NCBI GenBank assembly: GCA_007693585.1
Contig: REDH01000059.1
Location: 1 to 64,000 of the forward strand
Origin: Deltaproteobacteria bacterium
GTDB lineage: Bacteria > Myxococcota_A > Bradymonadia > REDH01
Length of the DNA stretch: 64,000 nt
Direction: 5' to 3'
Under the pieces are notes generated by a model. It did no database searches. It was given only the letters and a program-made list of their open reading frames with translations, and was not told the origin of the DNA. Positions 46,264 to 55,434 of this stretch are shown here, one piece after another. How positions within the stretch are numbered: position 1 is the first letter of the stretch; each line of letters starts with the position of its first letter. The position numbers and the translations under genes were made by a program.

Positions 46264-48119
46264 GCGTCCTCCAGGGCGTGTGCGATGCGTTCGGCGAGCT
46301 CGGTGACGCGGAAGGGGAGTCCGCGGACCTGGGAGAGGGAGACGGCGGGGACGAGGAATTCGCTGCGCAGGATGCGGGAGAGCTGTCCGCGGTTGAGTTC
46401 GGGGACGAGGACGCGGCGGTAGCGGGCGAGGGTCTCGCCGGTGTTGGCGGGCAGGGGGTTGAGGTGGCGCAGGTGGGCGTGTGCGATGCGGTGTCCGCTT
46501 CGGCGGAGTCGTTCGCAGGCGCCGTGGATGGCGCCGCGGGTGGATCCCCAGCCGATGACGAGGGTGTCGGCGTCGGTCTCGCCGTGGACCTCGAGGGGGG
46601 GGATGTCCTGGGCGATGCGGCGGATCTTGTCCTCGCGCAGGGCGACCATGTGTTCGTGGTTGGCGGGGTCGTAGCTGATGTGTCCGGTGCCGTCGGCCTT
46701 TTCGAGGCCGCCGACGCGGTGTTCGAGGCCGGGGGTTCCGGGGGTGGCCCAGGGGCGGGCGAGGGTGTCGGGGTCGCGGGCGTAGGGGAGGAAGGGTTCC
46801 TCGCCTTCGGCGGCGGTGGGCACGGCGAGGGACGGGAGCGTGGAGACGTCCGGGATCTGCCAGGGCTCCGAGCTGTTGGCGATGTACCCATCGGAGAGGA
46901 AGAGCACCGGGGTCATGTACTTCGTGGCGATGCGGACGGCCTCGATGGCCATCTCGAAGGCGTCGCCGGGTCCGCTGGGGGCGAGGACGGCCATGGGGGA
47001 TTCCCCGTGGCGTCCGTGGATGGCCTGCAGCAGGTCGCTCTGCTCGGTCTTGGTGGGGAGGCCCGTGCTGGGCCCGCCACGCTGGACGTTGATGACGATG
47101 AGGGGGAGCTCGACCATGAGGGCGAGCCCCATGGCTTCGCCCTTGAGGGCGATGCCGGGCCCGGAGGAGGAGGTGATGCCGATGGCGCCCCCCCAGGCCG
47201 CCCCGATGGCGGCGCAGATCGCCGCGATCTCGTCCTCGGCCTGGATGGTGCGCACGTTGAAGTTCTTGAGGCGCGACAGGGTGTGGAGGATGTCGGAGGC
47301 GGGGGTGATCGGATAGGAGCCGAAGACGAGCGGCCGTTCCGCGAGCTGTGCGGCGGCGGCGAAGCCGTAGGCGGTGGCGAGGTTGCCGGTGATGTTGCGC
47401 CAGGTGCCCTGGGGAAGCTCGGCACGTGGGACCTCCACCCGGTGGGCGAAGACCTCGGTGGTGACCCCGTAGTCGTAGCCCTTCTGCAGCGCCTGGAGGT
47501 TGGCGCGGCCGAGGGCGCTGTCTTCTCCGAACTTGCGGCGGATCCACGCCGCGGTGGGCTCCGGCGAGTGGGTGTACATCCAGAAGGTCAGGCCGAGGGC
47601 GAAGAAGTTGCGCGTGCGCTCGCGCTCGCGGGGGGTGAGCTCGGCGATCTCCTCCGTGGCGTCGCTGGCGAGCTTCGCGAGGGGGACGGGGATGACCTTC
47701 CACTGGTCAAGGGTGCCGTCCTCGAGGGGGTTACCGGGGAACCCGGCCCGCTGCAGGTTGCGCGCGGTGAACTGCCCGTCGTCGACCATGATGGTCGCGC
47801 CTGCGGGAAGGTCGGCGAGGTTCTTGCGCAGGGCGGCGGGGTTCATGGCCACGAGCACGTCCGGGCGGTCACCGGGGGTGGTGATGTCCCGGCCGGCGAA
47901 GTGGAGCTGGAACCCGGAGACCCCGGCGATGGTCCCGGCCGGGGCGCGGATCTCGGCCGGGAAGTCCGGGAAGGTGGCCACATCGTTTCCCGCCAGCGCC
48001 GCCGTTTCGGTGAAGCGCGAGCCCGTGAGCTGCATCCCGTCGCCGGAGTCCCCGGCAAAGCGGATGATCAGGCTGTCTCGAATCTCCGGCGGGGCCGGCT
48101 CCCTGCGAATATCGTGCAT
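46260..48119 (-). CDS. korA: 2-oxoacid:ferredoxin oxidoreductase, fused gamma-alpha subunit
   Basis: 619 residues from ATG 48119, which has GGAGAG eight bases before it. The first about 200 residues are the gamma domain (RFAGDSGDGMQLTGSRF, the standard start), then the alpha domain (YPITPASDILHTL for substrate/ThDP, IQAEDEIAAICAAIGAAWGG, TSSSGPGIALKGEAMG, VINVQRGGPSTGLPTKTEQ), and a C-terminal transketolase-like domain (VIGWGSTRGAI). The fused form is typical of two-gene KorAB enzymes of aerobic and microaerobic bacteria. No ferredoxin gene adjoins it. Confidence 0.94.
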   Translation of the reverse strand: MHDIRREPAPPEIRDSLIIRFAGDSGDGMQLTGSRFTETAALAGNDVATFPDFPAEIRAPAGTIAGVSGFQLHFAGRDITTPGDRPDVLVAMNPAALRKNLADLPAGATIMVDDGQFTARNLQRAGFPGNPLEDGTLDQWKVIPVPLAKLASDATEEIAELTPRERERTRNFFALGLTFWMYTHSPEPTAAWIRRKFGEDSALGRANLQALQKGYDYGVTTEVFAHRVEVPRAELPQGTWRNITGNLATAYGFAAAAQLAERPLVFGSYPITPASDILHTLSRLKNFNVRTIQAEDEIAAICAAIGAAWGGAIGITSSSGPGIALKGEAMGLALMVELPLIVINVQRGGPSTGLPTKTEQSDLLQAIHGRHGESPMAVLAPSGPGDAFEMAIEAVRIATKYMTPVLFLSDGYIANSSEPWQIPDVSTLPSLAVPTAAEGEEPFLPYARDPDTLARPWATPGTPGLEHRVGGLEKADGTGHISYDPANHEHMVALREDKIRRIAQDIPPLEVHGETDADTLVIGWGSTRGAIHGACERLRRSGHRIAHAHLRHLNPLPANTGETLARYRRVLVPELNRGQLSRILRSEFLVPAVSLSQVRGLPFRVTELAERIAHALEDA

Positions 48120-48484
48120 CGTTTGACTCTCCGGGGAGGGCAGCGCGCCCCGTTTCGGCAGGTCCATGACCATCCGGTGGCTTCGCCTGGATCCTCGGCG
48201 CGCTCGGCCCGGGGACCACGCCGAGCATGCGGCCGACGGTGCGGCGCGTCAACCGCTCCGTACAGTTGTTGAGTGATCGGGTCAAGAATGGAATCCCAGC
48301 GAGGCACAGCCGATCCGGACGGGCGCGGAACCCGAGTTCTCCACGCCCTCGGCGTCGTGAAGTGTGGTTCCGCCGAGCGTGTCGGGCACGGGGGCAATGC
48401 GGGGACTTCTCGCCCCTCGATCCACCGTGCCCGCCGTCGAGATCGGGCCAGGCCGCGGCGGCGACGGGGGGGGCTGCGGGGACT
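48120..48484. other. Intergenic region upstream of korAB, 365 bp
   Basis: Contains a possible minus-strand promoter: TTGACC (48285-48280), spacer 17, TACGGA (48262-48257), about 135 bases before korA, in an AT-richer patch. The rest downstream of the HAD gene shows no convincing gene. Confidence 0.4.
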
Positions 48485-49318
48485 TCAGGCCTCGATCCCC
48501 CACACGGTCCGGGCGACATCCGCCACGGCACCCCCGGTCTCCGACGTGCGGTCGAGCACGTCGGTGGCAGCCTCCTTCACCTCGCGGGGGGCCTGCCCCA
48601 TGGCGAACGATCGACCGGCGCGGCGGAGCATGGGCAGGTCGTTGAGCCAGTCGCCGACCGCCACGACGTGGTCGGCGGTGAGCCCATGGGGGGCGGCGAG
48701 GTGGTCGAGGGCGGTGCCCTTGTCCTCGCGGCGGTCCCGGAACTGGAGGGCCCAGAAGCCGGACCGGCTCGGGTAGAGCAGGGTCTCGACCTCCGGCGGC
48801 AGGGCGTCGCGGGCAGCCTCGGCGACCGCGCGCGCGCCGGCCTCGTCGCTGATGGCGGCGACGGCGAGCACGCCATCGTCGTCGTCCCAGTCGGGGGCCT
48901 CGAGTACCTCGGCGCAGCGGTCGAAGGTGGCGCTCCAGGTGCGCATGTAGGCGGTGAAGGGCTCGCCGCGCTCGCAGTGCACGATGCGTTCGCTCGTGAA
49001 CAGGAAGGGCACTACGGTCGCATGGCGCAGGGCGTCCCGGGCGGCCGCGAGCGCCGCGCCCCCCAGGGCGCGGCGCAGGTGCCGATCCCCGCTGGCGACG
49101 TCCACGATCTCCGACCCGTTCATGCAGGCGACGCGGCCTTCGAGGCCGAGCTCCGCGGTGACCATTCGTGCCCCGGAGTAGAGGCGCCCGGTGGCCAGGG
49201 CGACGGGGATGCCCGCGTCCACGAGGGCGGCGATGGCCGCGCGGTCCTCCTCCGCGAGGGCGTGGTCGGCCCGGAGGGTGGTGCCGTCGATGTCGAGCAC
49301 CAGCATTCGGGGGGTCAT
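48485..49318 (-). CDS. Cof-type HAD phosphatase
   Basis: 277 residues. HAD motifs: I DIDGTTL (residues 9-15, nucleophile Asp9), II region ATGRLYSG, III Lys (EDKGTALDHL) and IV GDWLNDLPML. The C2-type cap insertion between motifs II and III marks the Cof/YwpJ branch, which dephosphorylates small phosphorylated metabolites (sugar phosphates, cofactors). The start directly adjoins the stop of the TMEM43-family gene (no gap), so it is the second gene of that operon. Confidence 0.92.
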   Translation of the reverse strand: MTPRMLVLDIDGTTLRADHALAEEDRAAIAALVDAGIPVALATGRLYSGARMVTAELGLEGRVACMNGSEIVDVASGDRHLRRALGGAALAAARDALRHATVVPFLFTSERIVHCERGEPFTAYMRTWSATFDRCAEVLEAPDWDDDDGVLAVAAISDEAGARAVAEAARDALPPEVETLLYPSRSGFWALQFRDRREDKGTALDHLAAPHGLTADHVVAVGDWLNDLPMLRRAGRSFAMGQAPREVKEAATDVLDRTSETGGAVADVARTVWGIEA

Positions 49319-50449
49319 CTAGCGGCTCCCGGTTCGGGCGAGGTCGCGCCGGAGCCGGATGCTGGCGTAGACGGCGTACGCGCCGCCCAGGCCGAGCAGG
49401 AGCAGCGCCGGTGTGCTGTGCACGGTCTGGCTGACGAGGATGACGCCGACCCCGGTGAGGAGGGTGGGGAGGACGAGGAGGATGCCTGCGGCGATGCGCA
49501 CGAGGAGCCCGAGGGGGGGCACGATGTCCACGAGCACGAAGAGAGGCCCGAGGAGCAGGAAGAAGCCGACCCACAGGGCGAAGAGACCGCCGAACCGGAT
49601 GGCCCAGGTGACCATGGAGTCGATGCCGCGGAGCATCTGGAGGGCTTCGTCGCGCTCCCCCTCGAAGGCGATCAGGAGGTTCATGCCCGCCTTCCAGGGG
49701 TGTTCGCGGAGCTGCCCGCCGATGACCTCGCCGAAGGCGGTGACGCCCACCCCGTCGGGGATGACGTACCAGCGCACCCACTGATCGCCGAGCTCGGGGT
49801 GCTCCGGGGTTCCCTGGCCGAGGAAGACGGCGCCGTCCACGATGGGGGCGTCCGCGGCCTCGCCGACCCGGGTGACCTGGGCGGGGTCGAGGGGGACGGG
49901 GGCCACACCGGCGAGCTGGGCCGGGTCGACCCGCAAGGCGCCGATGTGCGCTCCCGGGGCGAGAAACGCCTGCGAACGCCAGCGCTCGCCAGGGTTCTCG
50001 TGGCCGTCCGGGTGGACCATCTCACCCGGGGTGAGCACCCGTGCCGTCCGGTCCATGGCGTACTCGATGGTGGTGGTGGTGCGCAGCCGGCCGCCCCACA
50101 TCCGCTCCTCGTCGACGTCCACGCTCTCCTCCCACGCGTGGGTCTCGACCTGGCGGATCACCGCAAGCCATGGCCCTGGCGCGAGGAGCTCCCGATCGCC
50201 GGCCCGTTCGGTGGCGTGAACGGCGCCGGTGACGGACACGAGGCGCCCTTCGACGTCGCCGGGCCGGTCGGCGCGGATCACCTCTGCGCTCGCCGCCTCC
50301 GGGGCGAAGTGGGCGCGGCCCTCGTTCTTCCACAGCGCCGGGTAGGCCTGTCCGATCAGGAGGAGCGCCACGGGGAGGAGGGCGATGGCGGCGGCCAGCC
50401 GGGCCGACAGGCCGGTGACGATCACCTCCACGAAGCGGTTCTGGAGCAT
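49319..50449 (-). CDS. TMEM43-family membrane protein
   Basis: 376 residues from ATG 50449 (MLQNRFVEVIVTGLSARL). One N-terminal hydrophobic segment (about 18-36), a large periplasmic region (about 40-270, with WLAVIRQVETHAWEE, TIEYAMDR, AHIGALRVDP), then three or four C-terminal helices (LFALWVGFFLLLGPLF, LLVRIAAGILLVLPTLLTG). This is the layout of the TMEM43/LUMA family (PF07787), common in bacteria with unknown function. Leads a two-gene operon with the HAD phosphatase; divergent from the Cys-rich lipoprotein. Confidence 0.85.
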   Translation of the reverse strand: MLQNRFVEVIVTGLSARLAAAIALLPVALLLIGQAYPALWKNEGRAHFAPEAASAEVIRADRPGDVEGRLVSVTGAVHATERAGDRELLAPGPWLAVIRQVETHAWEESVDVDEERMWGGRLRTTTTIEYAMDRTARVLTPGEMVHPDGHENPGERWRSQAFLAPGAHIGALRVDPAQLAGVAPVPLDPAQVTRVGEAADAPIVDGAVFLGQGTPEHPELGDQWVRWYVIPDGVGVTAFGEVIGGQLREHPWKAGMNLLIAFEGERDEALQMLRGIDSMVTWAIRFGGLFALWVGFFLLLGPLFVLVDIVPPLGLLVRIAAGILLVLPTLLTGVGVILVSQTVHSTPALLLLGLGGAYAVYASIRLRRDLARTGSR

Positions 50450-50772
50450 GGGCGAAGGGCGTGAGAGGAGACGGGGACGGGCGTGCGCCACCCGGATGAC
50501 GATCCCGGCGGCAGCATCGAGCGTAGGGATGCCGGCGGCCCGTGTCATCCTCCGTGGGTGTCGCGGGGCGGCGAGGGGCAGATGGTCACGGCGGGCGCCG
50601 CCAAGCCGTGTCGCACGTCGCGCCGTGTCTGTCGCATGCGCCACGATTGCGTGCTACGAAGTCGGTCCCCATGCAGCGGAGGGCATTCCTGCCTCTGTTC
50701 CGCTCTCCTGGCCGGTTGTCTTCGGGCTGTCCTGGACCGGCTGTGTTTCGTCTACTCGACACGAGAGTGCCC
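50450..50772. other. Divergent intergenic region, 323 bp
   Basis: Lies between the TMEM43 gene and the Cys-rich lipoprotein. An in-frame upstream ATG at 50671 exists but adds residues without lipoprotein character. No promoter stands out. Confidence 0.4.
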
Positions 50773-53400
50773 ATGGTCAGTCTCCTCCGACGTCGGTCCG
50801 GGTGGTTGCTTTTGCTCGCGTTTCTGGCTGCGCAGCCCGGTTGCAACACGGACATCGAGGCGCCGCACGAAGAGGAGAGCGGAGCGGACGCAACGGTACC
50901 CGACTCCGGAGCCGAGCCTGACGTTTCGGACGTCGAGGAATCTTCGGATGACGCCGGTGGCGAGTCGCAGCCGGTTCCTGTGGTCAACGCGTGTGGTGGG
51001 GCGCAGGTGCTGCAGTGGCGCGGGAGCAGGGCGGAGCTGCTGACGCCGTGCGGTTGTGGTGGCGTGCTGGTGTGCAACGGCTCGGAGGCGTTGCGCTGTG
51101 TGGGCGAGGATCCCGTCAACGCGTGCGGCGGATGCGGTGCGTTGTCCGGAGAGATCGGCGCGTCGTGCGGCTCGTGCGGCGGAACCTGGTTGTGCGGTCC
51201 GGATGGCGATGCGTTGTGCGTGGGTGAGTCCCGGGCGAACGGCTGCGGGGGGTGCGGTCCACTCGCGGGAGCGCCTGGGCGGTCATGCGATGGCGAGGAT
51301 GATCAGGAGTCGGCCTGGGTGTGCATGGCTGCGGACGACGTGTCGTGCAGGGCGTTGGCGGACGGGGGGAACGCGTGCGGAGGCACCGGCGCGTTGGAGC
51401 ACGGGGGCATCCCTGCCTTGCCCGGGGAGGCCTGCGCGGATGCCGACCGCCTGTGCGGACCGGGAGTGCTGGAGTGCAGCGCGGATCGTACCGCGCTGGT
51501 ATGCACAGGCACGGCGCGAAACGCGGCGGGCGGTTGCGGCGCCCTGCGGGGTGTTCCCGGAGACCCCTGCGGCTGTGGCGATCAGGGCACCTGGGTGGTG
51601 GACGCCGCGCAGGCCGGGGGGGTCCGTTGCGCGGGGGATCCACGGAATGCGTGCGGGGGCTGCGAGGGTCTGCGCAACGAGCCGGGCGGCATATGCGGAG
51701 CGGACGAAGCCTACGTCTGCGTGGGGGAGAACAGCACGATCTGCCTGCCCCGCGGAGGTGTACGCAATGCGTGTGGTGGAACGGAGCCGCTGGAGTTCCG
51801 GCCGGGCACGTCCTGCGGGGCCTGCGAGACGGGGGTGCGCCGGTGTGTGGGGGTGGACGAAGTAGCGTGCGCCGATGACGCGGGGCCGGCAGCGTTCAAT
51901 CCCTGTGACCAGTCGTGCACGCCGTTGAGCGGTGGGGTACCCGATGGCGCGTGCGGTCTCTGTCTGGCCGGCGTCCTTGCCTGTGGAGACGGTCCTGTGC
52001 TCGTCTGCGAGGAAGCGCCCGAGTCCGAGATCCGCAATGCGTGTGGTGGGTGTCAGGCACTGTCTGGCGAGCCAGGCACGCCCTGCGGGCGGTGCCGGAC
52101 CTGGACGTGCAGCGACGACGGCGAGTCGGTGCGTTGCGAGGTCGACCCGGCATTGCCCGGTTGTGCCACGGAGCCGGTCCGCTGTTCCGATCTCCGGGCC
52201 GAGTGCTCGGCTGAAAACCGCGATTGCGCGGAGGGAGTGGGGGGCGCGGATGCCGTGTGCGGGGGGTGTCTTGACGGGTTCGAGGAGGTGGGCGGTCAAT
52301 GCATGGCTGCCGGTGGCAGCGTGAACCTGGGTTCAGTGTGTACGTCGGACACCGGGTGCCCCCCCGGCGCGTGGTGCCCTACCGACACCACCGAGCGCCG
52401 GTGCTCGCCGCGTCCGTCGGTGGGCGGGTTGGAGATGCCGTTTCAGTGGGTGCCACGGGGAACGTTCACGATGGGTTCTCCGGAGGACGAGGTCGGGCGT
52501 CGGGCGGAACGCGAGGAGCAGGTGGATGTCGTCCTGACCCGCTCCTACGTGGTTCAGCGCACGTCGGTGACGCAGGGCCAGTGGGAGGCGGTGATCGCTG
52601 CCTGGAACGCGCTTCCATCGCATGAGCGCCAGATGAGCGGCTGGACGGGCGAGACGCCGGCATTCGGGACGACACCGTCTTGCTTTCTCTCGACGAGCGG
52701 CACGTCCTGCACGACCTCGGGCAGCAACCCGAACGGGCCAGTGGAACGCGTGAGTTGGTGGGACGCGGTTGTATACGCAAACATACTGAGTCTGCTGGAG
52801 GGGTTGGAGCCATGCTACACCCTTTCGGGTTGCCGGACAGGCACAGGTCTGGCGCGCGTTGGCGGCGGGTGCGGTGCGACCAGCAACTCCTGTACGAGCG
52901 GTACGTTCAGTTGCGACTCGGTGAGCTTCCCGGGTCCGAGCTGCGCAGGTTATCGTCTGCCGACAGAGGCGGAGTGGGAGCGCGCAGCGCGAGGTGGGAC
53001 GACATCGGCGACGTACGGCGGTGACCTGGACGGTACGAGTGGTTGCGTAACCTTGGATGGCGCTGGTGGAATCTCGTCAGGTACACCGCTCGCGGACGTG
53101 GCGTGGTACACCTGCAACAGTGGCGGCCGGACGGAGGTCGTCAGTAGTAGAGCGCCGAATGCATGGGGACTCTACGATATGCTGGGAAATGTTTGGGATT
53201 GGACGTGGAACAGATTCAGCGACTTGCACATTGGGGGGACGGATCCGGAAGGCTCGTCGACAGGAGCTCGTCAGGTACGCCGCGGGGGCTCCGCATTCAG
53301 TTCTGCGCCCAGTGTTCGGGTCGCAAGTCGTGGTGGTGATACGCGCGATCATCGCAGCCGCGGCATCGGCTTCCGCCTCGCCAGAACAATCGAGCCCTAG
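50773..53400 (+). CDS. Lipoprotein with nine Cys-rich repeats and a SUMF1-like domain
   Basis: 875 residues from the ATG that gives a lipoprotein signal ending QPGC (Cys24); acidic tether to about 75. Nine repeats of about 40-50 residues follow (N-A-C-G-G-C, ...PG..C..C...C), the same type as at the window start. An EGF-like module (RCSDLRAECSAENRDC...CGGCLDGF) leads to a formylglycine-generating-enzyme-like (SUMF1) domain (about 555-875: WVPRGTFTMGS, VTQGQWEAV, YRLPTEAEWERAARGG, MLGNVWDWTWN, GIGFRLAR). Where true FGE has its two catalytic cysteines the sequence is RRGGSAFSSAPSVRVASR, so it is probably a binding rather than oxidising domain. The last 350 bp are less GC-rich than the rest. Stops overlap the convergent AAA gene. 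Confidence 0.88.
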   Translation: MVSLLRRRSGWLLLLAFLAAQPGCNTDIEAPHEEESGADATVPDSGAEPDVSDVEESSDDAGGESQPVPVVNACGGAQVLQWRGSRAELLTPCGCGGVLVCNGSEALRCVGEDPVNACGGCGALSGEIGASCGSCGGTWLCGPDGDALCVGESRANGCGGCGPLAGAPGRSCDGEDDQESAWVCMAADDVSCRALADGGNACGGTGALEHGGIPALPGEACADADRLCGPGVLECSADRTALVCTGTARNAAGGCGALRGVPGDPCGCGDQGTWVVDAAQAGGVRCAGDPRNACGGCEGLRNEPGGICGADEAYVCVGENSTICLPRGGVRNACGGTEPLEFRPGTSCGACETGVRRCVGVDEVACADDAGPAAFNPCDQSCTPLSGGVPDGACGLCLAGVLACGDGPVLVCEEAPESEIRNACGGCQALSGEPGTPCGRCRTWTCSDDGESVRCEVDPALPGCATEPVRCSDLRAECSAENRDCAEGVGGADAVCGGCLDGFEEVGGQCMAAGGSVNLGSVCTSDTGCPPGAWCPTDTTERRCSPRPSVGGLEMPFQWVPRGTFTMGSPEDEVGRRAEREEQVDVVLTRSYVVQRTSVTQGQWEAVIAAWNALPSHERQMSGWTGETPAFGTTPSCFLSTSGTSCTTSGSNPNGPVERVSWWDAVVYANILSLLEGLEPCYTLSGCRTGTGLARVGGGCGATSNSCTSGTFSCDSVSFPGPSCAGYRLPTEAEWERAARGGTTSATYGGDLDGTSGCVTLDGAGGISSGTPLADVAWYTCNSGGRTEVVSSRAPNAWGLYDMLGNVWDWTWNRFSDLHIGGTDPEGSSTGARQVRRGGSAFSSAPSVRVASRGGDTRDHRSRGIGFRLARTIEP

Positions 53401-55151
53401 ATGAGGGAATTCGTGCCGGGCTGCCGCCGCCCCTGTTCCTCCACCATCTCCACCCAGCAGCACTTGCCGTCGAAGACGACGGCGTACTGGTGCACGGTGG
53501 TGGCGCCTGCGGCGCGGACTTCCGCGGCATAGTCGCGCTGCTGTAGCTGGGCGGCGGCGCGCTCGAGGGCGCGCTCGGCGGTTTCGCGGCGGGTGATGCG
53601 CTTGAGTTCGAGCACGGCGCCGGGCCCAGGGGTGCGGGGCATGACGAGCACGTCGGCGCGACCGAAGCCGGCTTCGCGGTTGGAGACCACGCGATGGGTG
53701 TCCTGCAGATGGACGAGCAGACCCACCAGGAACGCCTGGTAGACGGCCTCGACGCGCTCTCCGGCGAGGTCATGATGGGAGAGCATGGCCACCATGATGG
53801 CCTCGAGCTGCTCCTCGAAGGCCTCGGTGTCTCCGCCGAGCATGGCGTCGGAGAGGGCGGTGAGGCCGGCGGTGGCTGCCGAGACGCTCGCCTCTTGGAG
53901 ACAGCCGTGGAAGGTGTCGGTGAAGATGCTGCGGACTTCGCGGTTGGGGATGCGAAGCGCGCAATCGAACGCCCCATCGTCGTTGGCTGCGATGCTGTCG
54001 ACGGTGAGGTAGCCGCTGAAGGTGAGGAGGCCAAGGACGGAGAGGGGCTGGTCGTGCAGGTGCTGGACGGGAACGTTCTCTTCGAGCAGCGTACGCACGG
54101 TCTGTCCATTCAGGAGCTGCTCCACGTGGGGTGCAACGGTGGCCGCGTGCCGGATCATCAGATCGCGGATGAGTGCGTTGTCGCTGGTGTTCTTCCAGAA
54201 GGGGCGGGGACCGATGCCAGGATCCTTCAGGTAGTTGAGGATCGACCAGGGGTTGTAGAGCAGGGTGCGGTGGGCGGCGCCGAAGATGTAGCCGTTGTAC
54301 CAGCCGCGCATCGCGTCCAGCTCGTCCCTGCGCCCGGAGGCCCCTGCGAGCGCTGCGACCTCGGCGTCGGTGAACCCGAAGCGGTCCACGAGACGATCGT
54401 TGACGATGGAACTGGTCTCCAGATGGTTGAGGCCGCTGAAGATGCCTTCCTTGGAGACCTTGAGGATGCCGGTGAGCACGCCCTTGAGCAGGTGGGGGTT
54501 GTCCTTGAGCCCGCCGGAGAGAAAGCCCCGGAAGAATGACACGGCCTCCTCCCAGTAGCCGTGCTGCCAGGCTGCATGGAGCGGGGCGTCATACTCGTCG
54601 ATGAGGATGAAGGGGCGCTCGCCCGTGGCGCGGTGGCACCAGGCGCTGATGTCGGCGAGCATGTCGGTGAAGACGTCGATGGGGCTGTCCGCATCGGTCA
54701 GTTGCCGGGCGCGCCCCACGTCGCCGGAACTCTGGAGGTCCAGGTGACGTCGCCGATCCAGGTCGCGGGTGGTGGACGTGAGCAGTCGCACGAGGTGCCG
54801 ACCGCATGTGGTCCAGTCGCGCTCCTTCACGTCCTTGAAGCTCAGGTAGATCACTGGATAGCGCTGGAAGTGCGCGCGGTATGCCCCACCCTTCGCCTGC
54901 CAGAGCGCAGTGTCCTCGAAGCAGTCGGTGGTGTCGTCGTCACTGCGCTCGAGGAAGGCGCGCAGGGTGGTCATGTTGAGGGTCTTTCCGAAGCGCCGGG
55001 GCCTCGGGACCAGCAGCACCTTGCCCGAGTTGTCGAGGAGGTCGGCGATCCACAGGGTCTTGTCGACATAGGTCTGACCGGCTCGCCGCAGCGTGCGGTA
55101 GTCGGACTCTCCGATGGGGAAATCGGGCGGGTTCGTGGCGCCGAGGATCAT
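53397..55151 (-). CDS. AAA-ATPase-like / PD-(D/E)XK nuclease domain protein
   Basis: 584 residues from ATG 55151. The N-terminus (IGESDYRTLRRAGQTYVDKT, VPRPRRFGKTLNMTTL at 49-63) is the AAA-ATPase-like domain PF09820, whose P-loop reads RPRRFGKT. A Walker-B-like FILIDEYDAPL follows. The C-terminus is a PD-(D/E)XK nuclease fold (PF08011) with GRADVLVM near 496-503 and ELK near 515. Such proteins occur in expanded, scattered families in many bacteria; a role in defence, mobile elements or DNA processing has been guessed but not shown. Its stop overlaps that of the 50773-53400 gene (shared bases 53397-53400). Confidence 0.9.
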   Translation of the reverse strand: MILGATNPPDFPIGESDYRTLRRAGQTYVDKTLWIADLLDNSGKVLLVPRPRRFGKTLNMTTLRAFLERSDDDTTDCFEDTALWQAKGGAYRAHFQRYPVIYLSFKDVKERDWTTCGRHLVRLLTSTTRDLDRRRHLDLQSSGDVGRARQLTDADSPIDVFTDMLADISAWCHRATGERPFILIDEYDAPLHAAWQHGYWEEAVSFFRGFLSGGLKDNPHLLKGVLTGILKVSKEGIFSGLNHLETSSIVNDRLVDRFGFTDAEVAALAGASGRRDELDAMRGWYNGYIFGAAHRTLLYNPWSILNYLKDPGIGPRPFWKNTSDNALIRDLMIRHAATVAPHVEQLLNGQTVRTLLEENVPVQHLHDQPLSVLGLLTFSGYLTVDSIAANDDGAFDCALRIPNREVRSIFTDTFHGCLQEASVSAATAGLTALSDAMLGGDTEAFEEQLEAIMVAMLSHHDLAGERVEAVYQAFLVGLLVHLQDTHRVVSNREAGFGRADVLVMPRTPGPGAVLELKRITRRETAERALERAAAQLQQRDYAAEVRAAGATTVHQYAVVFDGKCCWVEMVEEQGRRQPGTNSLI

Positions 55152-55434
55152 GCGACCGGTAGGGCACGGGAAGCGAGCACGCGCGCAGCGCGGCGTGCCC
55201 GCCCGCAACGTAGCTCGGCGACCAGGACCCGGCAAGGTCGGGGTCGTCCGGACTCGTCCATGGGTTCTGGAGCGAACCGGGGAAGGGATTCGGTCAGGCA
55301 GGGTCGTGGTCTGGTGCTGGAACGCTGCTCCACGCGCTTCCGTATCCTCGCGCACCGCCGGGAGCCGCTTGACGCCGCGCTCCCCGCGGGGCACCCATCG
55401 CGCGGGGGGCGATGGACGACTGCAGCGGAGGATC

